DNA from: an uncultured Bacillota bacterium
Lineage (GTDB): Bacteria; Bacillota; Clostridia; Peptostreptococcales; Anaerovoracaceae
Assembly: GCA_927441425.1 (NCBI GenBank)
Contig: CAKMKG010000023.1
Location: 1 to 64,000, forward strand
Length of the DNA stretch: 64,000 bases
Reading direction: 5' to 3'
Shown: piece by piece, positions 1-8,692 of the stretch
Position numbering within the stretch: position 1 is the stretch's first letter
Layout of the letters: each line of letters opens with the position of its first letter
Position numbers and translations under genes: made by a program
Notes under the pieces: generated by a model
What the model was told of the DNA's origin: nothing
What the model saw: the letters and a program-made list of their open reading frames with translations, nothing else
The model's database searches: none

Positions 1-909
1 ATCCTGATGGGATGGGGACTTCTTTTTTTTGTCTATCTCATGATTGATGGATATACCATTCACGCACGGGAAAGAAGGTTCGGACTATTTTGCCGGACCA
101 ATGGATCGTCGGAGGAAACAGATGCGTTCTTTTATCCCACAGATAGAACGCATGCGGAGCTGGTCAGTGATTTGACAGCAGAATATGAAAGGTATAAAGC
201 CGACATTGAAACAAAATCTGCAGAGGAAATGGAGTATATAACGAAGTGGCTCCATGACGCTAAGGTCCCCATCGCAGCGGCGAGACTGATCCTGGAAAGT
301 CAGGAGGATAAACTTCCCGATGATTTTTACAGAAATATTTCGGCGGAGATCTTTTCTATTGAAGAATCGATCCTGCAAGTTTTTTATGAAATGAAAACCA
401 ACCGGTTCTTTGATGATTACAGAATTGCCAGAACGAGTACAAGAAAGCTGATTGCCCAGGCGCTGAAGGGCTACTCCAATTTCTTTAGCTACAAAAAGCT
501 TGGAATATTTGTGAAAGGAGAGGATTATGAAGTTCTTACGGACGAAAAATGGAGTAGCTATATCCTCTCCCAGCTTATATCCAATGCGGTAAAATATTCT
601 CCCGAGGAGGGTGCCATTGAAATTACAACGGTAAATGAAGAAGGCAGAACAACAATTTCAGTGAAGAATAAGGGAAAAGGAATCCCGTCGCAGGACATTG
701 ATCGGATCTTCCATAAAGGCTTTACCTCCTCAGAGGGCAGGGAAGGTGTCAAGGCAACGGGTTACGGCTTATTTCTGTCGAAGAAGCTGAACGATCTGCT
801 TGGACATTCCCTGACAGCGGAATCTGTACAGAATGAATATGCAGTATTCCGGCTGACCTTTTATACCTCTCAATGTGACGAAATTGTAAGAAAGATAACA
901 AAAGTGTAA
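1..909 (+). CDS. Bce-type sensor histidine kinase (5' end outside window)
   Basis: Membrane sensor kinase of the BceS type, which senses cell-wall-active peptides through a partner ABC transporter. The frame is open from base 1 and a hydrophobic stretch leads in at once, so the start and first membrane segment lie upstream. The cytoplasmic part shows the phosphoacceptor region WLHDAKVPI, the N-box QLISNAVKYS, the G1 box NKGKGIPSQD and the G2 box GYGLFLSKK. It is followed directly by an ABC ATPase and a large permease, the usual bceS-bceA-bceB order; the response regulator would lie upstream of the window. The family is clear, the drug specificity is not. Confidence 0.88.
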   Translation: MLMGWGLLFFVYLMIDGYTIHARERRFGLFCRTNGSSEETDAFFYPTDRTHAELVSDLTAEYERYKADIETKSAEEMEYITKWLHDAKVPIAAARLILESQEDKLPDDFYRNISAEIFSIEESILQVFYEMKTNRFFDDYRIARTSTRKLIAQALKGYSNFFSYKKLGIFVKGEDYEVLTDEKWSSYILSQLISNAVKYSPEEGAIEITTVNEEGRTTISVKNKGKGIPSQDIDRIFHKGFTSSEGREGVKATGYGLFLSKKLNDLLGHSLTAESVQNEYAVFRLTFYTSQCDEIVRKITKV

Positions 910-988
910 GATGGTTCGATTTTTTCGTAATTGGATTCCATATACAATAGAGAAGAATTCGAATTCTAAAAACATTGGAGGGGTAATT

Positions 989-1747
989 ATGCAGATATTA
1001 AAAGTTGAAAATGTCAGTAAGATTTATGGAACGAAACGGAATTCCAATAAATACACTGCATTACGAAACATCAGCTTCGAAGTAAATCAGGGGGATTTTA
1101 TCGGAGTAATGGGGGCTTCGGGATCAGGCAAGACAACATTGCTAAACATCCTTGGCAGTCTGGACAAGCCAACAACCGGTAACTATATTATGAACGGACA
1201 AAACATTGGTGATTTGCAAAGGAATCAACTTGCAAAGCACAGGATGGAAAATATCGGCTTCATCTTTCAGGATTACAACCTGCTGGAAACGATGACACTA
1301 AAGGAAAACATCATATTGCCTTTGTCGCTCATGGGCATGGATGCAAAAACCATTGAAGCAAAGTTGGCAAAGCTTGCGGGAGATTTGGGTATCGTTCCGG
1401 TGATCGATAAATATCCATACGAAGTCTCGGGAGGGGAGCAGCAGCGTGCGGCGGCATGCCGTGCGCTGATCAATAATCCGAAGATGATCCTTGCCGATGA
1501 ACCCACGGGAAATCTGGATTCCAAATCAGGAAAGGACCTGCTCAATCTACTATCCTTTATCAACACGGAATATAAGACTACCATTTTAATGGTGACCCAT
1601 GACGTTTTTGCTGCAAGCTATTGTCAAAAGATTTTATTCATCCGGGATGGGGAAATATACAATGAACTGTATGCAGGGAGTGATAAAAAACATTTCTTTG
1701 ATTCCATCATCGATGTGATGAGCATGCTGGGAGGGGAAAGGAAATGA
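989..1747 (+). CDS. BceA-like ABC transporter ATP-binding protein
   Basis: ATPase of a peptide detoxification/sensing ABC transporter, 252 residues. Visible motifs are Walker A GASGSGKTT, Q-loop FIFQDYN, signature VSGGEQQRA, Walker B MILADEPTGNLD and the H-loop VTHD. The frame also opens at 911, but the ATG at 989 has a GGAGGGG ribosome binding site at 977-983, and the protein then begins MQILKVENVSKIYG as expected for this family. The stop overlaps the start of the permease (ATGA at 1744), so the two are translationally coupled. Together with the kinase and the permease it forms a resistance and signalling module. Confidence 0.92.
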   Translation: MQILKVENVSKIYGTKRNSNKYTALRNISFEVNQGDFIGVMGASGSGKTTLLNILGSLDKPTTGNYIMNGQNIGDLQRNQLAKHRMENIGFIFQDYNLLETMTLKENIILPLSLMGMDAKTIEAKLAKLAGDLGIVPVIDKYPYEVSGGEQQRAAACRALINNPKMILADEPTGNLDSKSGKDLLNLLSFINTEYKTTILMVTHDVFAASYCQKILFIRDGEIYNELYAGSDKKHFFDSIIDVMSMLGGERK

Positions 1748-3717
1748 ACCTATTGACCCTTGCGCTCCGCAACATCAGACTGAACCGGAAAAAATATATC
1801 ATGTATGTGTTTTCCATGGGGTTCAGTATCTTTACCGTATATACCTTTCTTGCTCTGATGCAAAATAACTATGTAAAAATGGCGTTTCAGTTTGATACTC
1901 GTTACACGATGATACTGACAAGCTTTGGCGTGATCATTCTGGTCTTCGTACTTTTCTTCCTGATCAGCTCAAACAACAGCTTTATTCGTGCTAGAAAAAA
2001 AGAAATATCTACCTATTCGCTGTTTGGGATGACTAACCTCAGGATCGGAAAGCTCCTTTTCTTGGAAACGATGCTGGTCGGTACGGCGACCCTTGCCATC
2101 GGGATTGGTGCAGGAATTTTCTTTTCTAAACTGATGGCGATGTTTTTGCTAGACCTGTGCTTGACAAACTTCGTAGGGGATATTTCCTTTACCATTGATC
2201 CGATGGCAATGGTTGTGACCGCCTTGCTATTTCTCATCATCTTTTGCATGATGGGTCTTTCCGCACTGAGGGTCATTTATCAATTCGAATTGGTGGACTT
2301 GTTTAAAGCGGATAAAATATCCGAGGGGAAACAGAAAGGTTCGGTTGCCGTTCTGATCCTGTCATTGATTCTTATCACTTCAGGATACATCCTCGCATCC
2401 ATCAATAACTCAATGGTGGTGGTTCTGGGAGCAATCCCGATTCTAATTCTGGTCATATCAGGCACCTATCTCTTTTTCTGGGGAGGATTGCCCAAGGTTC
2501 TCGGCTTGATCAAGAGGAACAAAAGGGTTTATTATGGGGGAGTAAATCTGATCTCTGTCTCTGCTGTTTCCCATCGGATGAAGTCCATCGCGTCAGTAAT
2601 GGCAACGATTGCAGTATTGTCTGCGGTTGCCGCTACTGCCATTGCAACAGGCTTTACTCTGTACAGCAATGCGGAAAGAAACACCTACAGCAATATAGGT
2701 TTTGATCTGGTTTATTATGGAGAAAAAGTTGCGCTACAGGATGAAATGCATGGAGTATTCGAAACAAACCATGTGAATATCAATCGGAAGGATATCGTAG
2801 AGCTCAATGAAGTTGATCCGAAAACGGAATCAATTATGATAAGAGAACGGAAACATCTTTCTGATGAGGACTCGTTCCGCGTTTATTCGGAAACAAAATA
2901 TAACAGTCTGATCATGGCTTCAAAGAACAATCTTGAGTCTGTTCAGATTCCATCCGGCAAAGCTTATTACATCTTTCCATTCTCACAGGAAGGGATTGAG
3001 GATGCTATGCTTGGTCTGGAACTGGATTTTCAGGACAGTGCGGTGCAGATCATGAAAGTGATTCGTTCTAATGTTCCGGGTTTTGGGTTGGATCATACCT
3101 TGATCTTAAATGATCGTGACTATGAAGTGCTTGTGCGCAGCAACGAGATCACGCCATCTCAAATGAACGGGAGGACCCTAACTGCAACGGTTATAACCTA
3201 TGAAGCTGCCTTAAGCAACAAAAAGTTAAATAATGAGTTGGAAGAAGCTCTGACAGGTAAGGTTGAACGGTATAGAACAGCCTACAGTTTATATAATGAA
3301 TCCATGGAGACCTTCGGTCTGATCTGCTTTATCGGATTTTTCATGAGTGGTGTATTCATCCTGATGACAGCCAGTCTGCTCTATTTCAAGCAGGTGATGG
3401 CTGCCGAGGAGGAGAGACACCAGTACAAAATGCTCAGAAGAATCGGTATGGAAGACAAAACGGAGCGGCAGGTAATTCAGAAAAGACTGCTTCCGGTATT
3501 CTTCATCCCGCTGGCCATCGGTATCATTCATAGTATTTTTGCCATGAAGACTGCAGATACGATCATCTTTTCCAATATGATCCCGGTAGAGAACTCCTAT
3601 CTATCAGTTCTGGGATTTTCTACGGTCATGTATCTTGCATATGCTGTGGTATACGGTGTGTTTTATCTGATTACGAAATCTCAGTATGGGCGGCTCGTTC
3701 GCAATGAAAGCCATTAA
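1744..3717 (+). CDS. BceB-like ABC transporter permease (FtsX/MacB fold)
   Basis: Permease of 657 residues, the usual size for BceB. It starts MNLLTLALRNIRLNRKKY, typical of the family, and has an even series of hydrophobic segments: one near the N-terminus, a cluster across roughly residues 55-320, a large extracytoplasmic region from about residue 320 to 520, and closing segments at the C-terminus. The large external domain is where BceB proteins recognise lipid-II-cycle intermediates bound by drugs such as bacitracin. Coupled to the ATPase by a 4-base overlap. The substrate cannot be read from the sequence. Confidence 0.9.
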   Translation: MNLLTLALRNIRLNRKKYIMYVFSMGFSIFTVYTFLALMQNNYVKMAFQFDTRYTMILTSFGVIILVFVLFFLISSNNSFIRARKKEISTYSLFGMTNLRIGKLLFLETMLVGTATLAIGIGAGIFFSKLMAMFLLDLCLTNFVGDISFTIDPMAMVVTALLFLIIFCMMGLSALRVIYQFELVDLFKADKISEGKQKGSVAVLILSLILITSGYILASINNSMVVVLGAIPILILVISGTYLFFWGGLPKVLGLIKRNKRVYYGGVNLISVSAVSHRMKSIASVMATIAVLSAVAATAIATGFTLYSNAERNTYSNIGFDLVYYGEKVALQDEMHGVFETNHVNINRKDIVELNEVDPKTESIMIRERKHLSDEDSFRVYSETKYNSLIMASKNNLESVQIPSGKAYYIFPFSQEGIEDAMLGLELDFQDSAVQIMKVIRSNVPGFGLDHTLILNDRDYEVLVRSNEITPSQMNGRTLTATVITYEAALSNKKLNNELEEALTGKVERYRTAYSLYNESMETFGLICFIGFFMSGVFILMTASLLYFKQVMAAEEERHQYKMLRRIGMEDKTERQVIQKRLLPVFFIPLAIGIIHSIFAMKTADTIIFSNMIPVENSYLSVLGFSTVMYLAYAVVYGVFYLITKSQYGRLVRNESH

Positions 3718-3753
3718 ATTCGTAATGAGGCCAATAGAATCGCAATGAAAGTC
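3698..3753 (+). promoter_or_regulatory. Three phased direct repeats before the AraC-type gene
   Basis: Three copies of a TCGYAATGARRGYC-like motif have cores starting at 3700, 3721 and 3741, so the spacing is 21 and 20 bases, about two helical turns each. The first copy overlaps the end of the permease gene. The third ends about 25 bases before a TATGAT (3778-3783) that would serve as -10 box; no good -35 box is present. This arrangement fits binding sites for a transcription activator, most simply the AraC-type protein encoded just downstream. The role is inferred. Confidence 0.5.
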
Positions 3754-3804
3754 AAGAATTCCTTCTTCTAATTCTGATATGATAAACCGTTGGAGGTGAT
3801 GAAA

Positions 3805-4716
3805 ATGGAACAATGGGAGCAGGTAAATGCAGTACAGAATATGCAGGACTATATACAGCAGCATCTTTATGAACCGATTACGTTGACCGAATTGTCACGG
3901 AAAGCTGGATACTCCCCTTTTCATAGTGCAAAGCTTTTTAAAGAACATATCGGAAAAGCCCCCTTTGAATACATTCGTACGCTGAGGCTCACCCAGGCAG
4001 CTTTGAAGCTTCGAGACGAAAGGGTCAAGGTTCTTGATGTGGCGATGGATTTTGTATTTGATTCTCATGAGGGATTCACCAGGGCATTTTCCAAGGAATT
4101 TGGAATCACACCGTATAAATACAGCAAAAACCCGCCGCCGATCAAACTATTTATGCCTACGCCGATCCGGGATCAATTTCTGTTTCACCAACGGGGTGGT
4201 ACATCCATGGAGAGAAGATGCAAAAGCATAACGCCGAGCACCGTGTTTGTTCAGGTCGTCGAACGTCCTGCGCGCAAGCTGATTTTAAGGCGTGGAAGAA
4301 CGGCAAAAGATTATTTTGAATACTGCGAGGAGGTCGGATGTGATATATGGGGACTCCTATGCAGCATTAAGGAAGCCCTGTATGAACCCATCGGCATGTG
4401 GCTGCCGGATCAGTACAGATCCCCAAGCACCTCGCTGTATGCACAGGGTGTAGAGGTTCCTGCGAATTATATCGGAGACCTTCCGGAAGGTCTGGAAATC
4501 ATTGATCTGCCACCGTGCAAGATGATGGTCTTTCAAGGCCCCCCCTTTGAAGAGGATGACTTTTTCGAGACCATTATGGGGATATCGGAGCTGATCGATC
4601 ACTATCAGCCACAAATCTACGGCTACCGGTGGGCAGATGAGGATGCGCCCAGGTTTCAACTGGAGCCACAGGGATACCGGGGCTATATCGAAGGAAGGCC
4701 GATCAGACAAACCTAA
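3805..4716 (+). CDS. AraC-family regulator with GyrI-like effector domain
   Basis: Transcription regulator of 303 residues. The N-terminal third has two helix-turn-helix units of the AraC type (YEPITLTELSRKAGYSPFHSAKLFKE, given here in part as LTELSRKAGYSPFH, and VLDVAMDFVFDSHEGFTRAF). The C-terminal half resembles the GyrI/Rob small-molecule-binding domain. The frame opens with TTG at 3790, but GGAGGTG at 3792-3798 fits the ATG at 3805. A strong terminator follows, and then an ABC exporter pair in the same direction, so it may sense a drug and control that exporter or the BceAB genes. The ligand is unknown. Confidence 0.88.
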   Translation: MEQWEQVNAVQNMQDYIQQHLYEPITLTELSRKAGYSPFHSAKLFKEHIGKAPFEYIRTLRLTQAALKLRDERVKVLDVAMDFVFDSHEGFTRAFSKEFGITPYKYSKNPPPIKLFMPTPIRDQFLFHQRGGTSMERRCKSITPSTVFVQVVERPARKLILRRGRTAKDYFEYCEEVGCDIWGLLCSIKEALYEPIGMWLPDQYRSPSTSLYAQGVEVPANYIGDLPEGLEIIDLPPCKMMVFQGPPFEEDDFFETIMGISELIDHYQPQIYGYRWADEDAPRFQLEPQGYRGYIEGRPIRQT

Positions 4717-4736
4717 ATAAAAAGAAAAGGAGACCT

Positions 4737-4795
4737 CCCATAGGGACGAATATCTGACCGAAATCAGATATCGTGTCCTATGGGATGTTTTTTTT
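4737..4795 (+). terminator. Rho-independent terminator after the AraC-type gene
   Basis: A long hairpin with arms 4737-4757 and 4764-4784 is followed by eight T residues at 4788-4795. Confidence 0.88.
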
Positions 4796-4867
4796 CACAA
4801 GGAACATCAAGAAAGGGGAAGCGGATTGCAGTAAGATTGGCCGGAGGAAACGAAAGGAGAGAAAACA

Positions 4868-5602
4868 GTGGAAAAAGCATTAGTGATTAAAGAGCTTACC
4901 AAATCCTACGGAAGTCTGATTGCGGTAGATAACCTGAATATTACGGTGGAGAAGGGAGAAATCTTCGGATTGCTTGGTCATAACGGCGCCGGAAAAACCA
5001 CAAGCATTGAATGCATCCTGGGAGTCAAGAAAGCGGATCACGGGTCCGCCTTGATATTCGGCAAGGATCCCTGCAAGGACAGGAGGCGGACATTTGAGAA
5101 GGTTGGTGTACAGTTCCAGCAGTCCAATTATCAGGATAAGATCCGAGTTGATGAGATTTGTCAGGTCACCGCATCCCTTTACAAGAAGCCGGCAGACTGG
5201 GAGTCGCTGATTAACACCTTTGATCTGACAGAGATGAAACGGAAGATGGTTGCGGAGCTGTCGGGTGGGGAGAGGCAGAGATTATCGGTTCTTCTTGCAC
5301 TGATACCGAATCCGGAGCTTGTTTTTCTGGATGAATTGACCACCGGGCTGGATGCGAAGGCGAGGCGAACTGTCTGGAAGTATCTGGAGGGATTGAAGCA
5401 GCAAGGTCTTACCATTATGCTCACATCTCATTTCATGGATGAAGTGTATACCTTGTGCGATAGAATCTGTATTTTAAAGAAGGGGAATACCATATTCCAA
5501 GGCTTCGTTTCGGAGGCCATCGCCAATAGCCCATACGATAATTTGGAAGATGCATATTTATGGTATTCAGGAGAGGAGGAGCATAAAGATGAAAACCTTT
5601 AA
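4868..5602 (+). CDS. ABC-2 type exporter, ATP-binding protein
   Basis: ATPase of 244 residues of a drug, antibiotic or lipid exporter. Motifs are Walker A GHNGAGKTT, Q-loop VQFQQSNYQ, signature LSGGERQRLSV, Walker B LVFLDELTTGLD (with Leu where Pro is usual) and the H-loop LTSHF. The GTG start is supported by AAAGGAGA just upstream at 4854-4861. The last 14 bases overlap the start of the partner permease. Its position after an AraC/GyrI regulator suggests drug export, but the substrate is unknown. Confidence 0.9.
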   Translation: MEKALVIKELTKSYGSLIAVDNLNITVEKGEIFGLLGHNGAGKTTSIECILGVKKADHGSALIFGKDPCKDRRRTFEKVGVQFQQSNYQDKIRVDEICQVTASLYKKPADWESLINTFDLTEMKRKMVAELSGGERQRLSVLLALIPNPELVFLDELTTGLDAKARRTVWKYLEGLKQQGLTIMLTSHFMDEVYTLCDRICILKKGNTIFQGFVSEAIANSPYDNLEDAYLWYSGEEEHKDENL

Positions 5603-6332
5603 GACACTTTTTTTAACGGAGACAAAGCTTATGATCAGAGATATGAACAATCTGATTTTCGGAGTAGGTTTTTCTGTAATCTTTGCAATCATCATGGGAA
5701 TGATTATGGGCGACAAGCCGGCATTTGAAGGTGCGGATTACAGTTTTATAGAGCAGTCCTTCGGTGCTGTTGTCGCCATAGGCATCGGTGCGACCGGACT
5801 CATGGGCCTGCCTTTGGCACTGGCAGATTACCGGCATAAAAAAATATTGAGACGATTTCTCGTAACTCCGGTGAGCCCCGCAATGCTGCTGCTTGTCCAG
5901 TTTATCGTCAACTTGTTGGTATCGCTGCTCTGCCTTGTACTTGTCTACATGGTGTACGCGCTTTTTTTTGATTTTGACATGGCAGGCTCCTTCTTGTTTT
6001 TTATACTGGCCTATCTTCTTGTACTCTTATCGATATATAGTATCGGGATGATGCTGGCAAGTGTATCTCCAAATATTAAAACCGCAAACCTGCTATGCTG
6101 TGCCTTTTATTTTCCGATGTTTTTCTTTTCGGGAGCAACTCTGCCCTATGAAATTATGCCGACAGCGCTTCGGAACGCTTCAGATATCCTGCCTTTGACG
6201 CAAGGAATCAAGCTAATGAAGGTCACCTCACTGGGACTACCTGTGGAAAATATGATCTTTCCCATCATGCTGATGATCGTCCTTGCAGTTGTCTGCATTC
6301 TGCTGTCCATTCGATTTTTTCGATGGGAATAA
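5589..6332 (+). CDS. ABC-2 type exporter, permease
   Basis: Membrane protein of 247 residues with six hydrophobic segments, typical of the ABC-2 superfamily (NodJ/DrrB size class). The frame opens at 5550, but the ATG at 5589 follows a GAGGAGGA ribosome binding site and gives the usual short cytoplasmic N-terminus before the first membrane span. It overlaps the ATPase gene by 14 bases, so the two form one transporter. A bidirectional terminator follows immediately. Confidence 0.88.
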   Translation: MKTFKTLFLTETKLMIRDMNNLIFGVGFSVIFAIIMGMIMGDKPAFEGADYSFIEQSFGAVVAIGIGATGLMGLPLALADYRHKKILRRFLVTPVSPAMLLLVQFIVNLLVSLLCLVLVYMVYALFFDFDMAGSFLFFILAYLLVLLSIYSIGMMLASVSPNIKTANLLCCAFYFPMFFFSGATLPYEIMPTALRNASDILPLTQGIKLMKVTSLGLPVENMIFPIMLMIVLAVVCILLSIRFFRWE

Positions 6333-6334
6333 TA

Positions 6335-6366
6335 AAATACCCTCGGAGATTACCGAGGGTATTTTC
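6335..6366. terminator. Bidirectional terminator between converging genes
   Basis: A perfect hairpin with arms 6335-6347 and 6354-6366 has A residues on the left and T residues on the right, so it can end both the permease transcript and the oppositely oriented LysM gene. Confidence 0.85.
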
Positions 6367-6415
6367 CTTTGGTACCACCGATCCGGCAACCCAGTTTGAT
6401 TGGCTGCAAAATCGA

Positions 6416-6754
6416 TCAGTAGCCCAAATAGATCAGGTAGATGATTTGCCCAGGCCAGATTACATGGGGATTTTCGATCTGAGGATTCTGGGCAATCACC
6501 CGGTTGTAATTCAATTTAAACTTATTTGATATGCTGTATAGGGAATCATCTGGCTGCACCACATATTCTATATAACCCTCCCCAGGGAGGTCAATGCCTT
6601 CATGACCCGGAACCTCCAAAAACATGCCCGGATAAACGGGAACAGAATACAGAACGGGATTGGATTTCATCATCATATCCACTGTTATACCAAAGCGAGA
6701 GGCTATCGTATCAATGGTTTCCCATGTTTCCCATGGCTGAACGATATATTTCAT
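6416..6754 (-). CDS. Small protein with two LysM domains
   Basis: Protein of 112 residues made of two LysM modules, residues about 2-47 (starting MKYIVQPWETWETI) and 62-108 (YVVQPDDSLYSISNKF). LysM binds N-acetylglucosamine in peptidoglycan. No signal peptide or catalytic domain is present; proteins like this are often spore-associated or secreted by unknown routes. The frame has an earlier ATG at 6763, but the AGGAG touches that codon and is at a good distance from the ATG at 6754. Lies downstream of the HAD gene behind a terminator. Confidence 0.82.
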   Translation of the reverse strand: MKYIVQPWETWETIDTIASRFGITVDMMMKSNPVLYSVPVYPGMFLEVPGHEGIDLPGEGYIEYVVQPDDSLYSISNKFKLNYNRVIAQNPQIENPHVIWPGQIIYLIYLGY

Positions 6755-6835
6755 TTCAATCATCTCCTTTCCTGCATAATATTCAGTCCTGAAAAATTAC
6801 GACTCACTCTTTCGGGAGAAAAATCAGATAATATT

Positions 6836-6869
6836 CCAAAAAATAAAAATGACGCATCGAAATGCGTTG
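6836..6869 (-). terminator. Terminator of the HAD gene
   Basis: Read on the minus strand, a short ACGCAT/ATGCGT hairpin with a TTCG loop (6852-6867) is followed by a T-rich run at 6836-6850. Confidence 0.75.
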
Positions 6870-6917
6870 CCATCTTTTCCTACGTATCGCTTTCAGTGTG
6901 AATCATTTTTTGCTGAA

Positions 6918-7499
6918 TTAGGAGACTGTCTTTATGAGTTGTGCCTTCATATCTGCTATCATTCGAATTTCGGACCAAGTCTTTACTCTGGTTACATTCT
7001 GCGGCAAGGGTCCCTTATTATAAGAACAATCGATGAGCAGAACCTCGAATCCGGCTTGTGCAAGCTGCAGTGCATTGCCATGGCAGTCTTCTATGAAGAG
7101 GTCGGAGCTCAATTCTCTTGCCTTTTCCACCTTGTAATGACTTCCCAGTAATGAGATAGAGTCCATCGGCATTTGGTGTCTTGCCAGCCATTCTATGCTT
7201 GTTTCTCGCATCCTTTCTTCTCTTGCGGTCACAAAGTGGATCCTGTGTCGATGATACAAGCCTTGGATTGCTTCGCTTGCCCCAAATCGGGCTTTCGATT
7301 CTCTATGAAGCAGTTTACCGTATAAATCATAAAACTCGTGATAATCATCCTCTTCGATATCCAGCATCTTGTGGATTTCATACGCTGTAATATCCTCCGG
7401 TTTGAGCTGTCTGTCAAAGTAGCGGTTCGCCCGATCTAGCCAGTAATACGGCTCTGTAACCGTGCCGTCGATGTCAATGCATAAATTTAATTTCTTCAA
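6918..7499 (-). CDS. HAD-family 5'-nucleotidase-like phosphatase
   Basis: Protein of 193 residues of the HAD superfamily, close to the bacterial NT5C/YqfW 5'(3')-deoxyribonucleotidase group. Motif I is CIDIDGTVTEP with both catalytic aspartates, motif II is HFVTARE, and motif IV is DLFIEDCHGNA. It probably dephosphorylates a nucleotide or other small phosphate ester in the cytoplasm. The TTG start follows a strong AAAGGAGGTG. Transcribed away from the Hsp20 gene. Substrate not known. Confidence 0.8.
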   Translation of the reverse strand: MKKLNLCIDIDGTVTEPYYWLDRANRYFDRQLKPEDITAYEIHKMLDIEEDDYHEFYDLYGKLLHRESKARFGASEAIQGLYHRHRIHFVTAREERMRETSIEWLARHQMPMDSISLLGSHYKVEKARELSSDLFIEDCHGNALQLAQAGFEVLLIDCSYNKGPLPQNVTRVKTWSEIRMIADMKAQLIKTVS

Positions 7500-7631
7500 T
7501 ATATTTCACCTCCTTTTCCATTTTATTTCTAATATCATCATAAACCTGCTAGATTAAGAGAATATAAAATGCATGTAAAGTTCATGTTAATTTTCAGAAA
7601 TTACTATTTGAAATTTTTATAAAAATGGGGA

Positions 7632-7660
7632 TTGACATCCGAAAAAATAAGTGGTATATA
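7632..7660 (+). promoter_or_regulatory. Vegetative promoter of hsp20
   Basis: TTGACA at 7632-7637 and TATATA at 7655-7660 are 17 bases apart. The CIRCE element begins four bases after the -10 box, so HrcA bound there would block transcription. Confidence 0.8.
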
Positions 7661-7664
7661 TAAA

Positions 7665-7691
7665 TTAGCACTCAACATAGTAGAGTGCTAA
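7665..7691 (+). promoter_or_regulatory. CIRCE operator (HrcA binding site) of hsp20
   Basis: A perfect match to the CIRCE consensus: TTAGCACTC at 7665-7673, nine bases, then GAGTGCTAA at 7683-7691. CIRCE is the operator of the heat-shock repressor HrcA in Firmicutes. Confidence 0.97.
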
Positions 7692-7725
7692 CAACATAGT
7701 TTAATATGGAAAGGAGTTGTTGACC

Positions 7726-8172
7726 ATGACAGGACTGGTACCCTTTAACAGGAAGAATACCGGGCTGCGGAACACCGGATTTGGAGACTTTTATAACATG
7801 CTTGATGACTTTTTTAGCGATAGCTGGTCGCCAAGCAGGAGCCTCGAACGGGATACTTTCAAAATCAATGTACAGCAAAATGATACCGAGTATCTCATTG
7901 AAGCAGAGCTCCCCGGTATAAGCAAGGAAGAAATCAAATTGGATTTGAATGATGGCAGACTGAGTATTTCCGTACAAAGAGAAGAAAAAATCAACGAAGA
8001 AAAGAAAAACTACATCCACAGGGAGAGCAGATTTTCCTCTATGAGCAGGAGCATTTATTTAGAAGACGCCGACTCAAAGGGAATCAAGGCAAAGCTGGAT
8101 AACGGCGTGTTGAATATTTCAGTGCCAAGGCAAGAAAAAACCGTAAAAGCGGAACGAATTGAAATCGAATAA
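7726..8172 (+). CDS. Hsp20/alpha-crystallin small heat shock protein
   Basis: Holdase chaperone of 148 residues. The alpha-crystallin domain covers roughly residues 45-140 and carries the conserved AELPGISKEEIKLDL region and the closing GVLNISVPR motif. The short N-terminal arm (PFNRKNTGL) is typical. The ATG at 7726 lies nine bases after AAGGAG; two in-frame TTG codons just before it (7717, 7720) sit too close to that site. Controlled by CIRCE, so expected to be induced by heat and protein unfolding together with htpG at 23.9 kb. Confidence 0.93.
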   Translation: MTGLVPFNRKNTGLRNTGFGDFYNMLDDFFSDSWSPSRSLERDTFKINVQQNDTEYLIEAELPGISKEEIKLDLNDGRLSISVQREEKINEEKKNYIHRESRFSSMSRSIYLEDADSKGIKAKLDNGVLNISVPRQEKTVKAERIEIE

Positions 8173-8198
8173 TCCATCTATCCAGGAGCAGATAAGAA

Positions 8199-8229
8199 AG
8201 AAACACATTGGAATTACCAATGTGTTTCT
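8199..8229 (+). terminator. Hairpin after hsp20
   Basis: A perfect 13-bp stem (8199-8211 with 8217-8229) around a five-base loop lies 27 bases after the hsp20 stop. There is no T-run directly behind it, so it may stabilise mRNA rather than terminate. Confidence 0.5.
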
Positions 8230-8245
8230 GCTTAAAAAAGATTGA

Positions 8246-8578
8246 AATATTGAAAGAAAAGGGAGGAAATTTTATAAGGAGATCGTAGGTTTGCCGCTGA
8301 ATGCAAGATTCGGGGCCGGACCAGGAATGGAAATCGCCTTTCTCGGAGAAGACACGACGAAGGTTGAATTGGTCTGCAACGAACAAGTCAAGGAGGTAAA
8401 TCCGGGAACGGACATCTCTTTGGGGTTTGCAGTCAGCTCCATTGATGAAAAGATCGCATTCCTCGAGGAAAAGGGAATCAAGATCTACAGCGGTCCATTT
8501 GCACCGAATCCCCATACAAAATTCTTCTTCATTCTGGATCCCAACGGATTAAAAATACAGTTTGTTGAAGTCGAATAA
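8246..8578 (+). pseudogene. 5'-truncated glyoxalase/VOC family gene
   Basis: The frame from 8246 reads NIERKGRKFYKEIVGLPL and continues to a normal VOC C-terminus (FFILDPNGLKIQFVEVE). VOC proteins usually have about 120-130 residues and begin with a metal-binding strand before the KFYKEIVGLPL helix; that first strand and the start codon are missing, and a stop lies at 8243. The nearest usable start, TTG at 8291, would give 95 residues and lose half of the first module. The AAGGAG before it is part of the old coding sequence (Lys-Glu codons). Best read as a decaying gene joined to the end of the hsp20 transcript; expression of a short protein cannot be excluded. Confidence 0.6.
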
Positions 8579-8692
8579 ACAGATTTTACGGCAGTATTGA
8601 AATCACAATAACGTCCATTGTTTACAAGAAAAAGGAACACCCTTCCTGTTGGTCGAATAAAATGTTGAAAAAGCAGAAAGGATGTTTATTCA

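Noticed and set aside
6526-7151. Several plus-strand frames opposite the LysM and HAD genes
   Set aside because: They are antisense to well-supported genes, lack ribosome binding sites and resemble no protein family.
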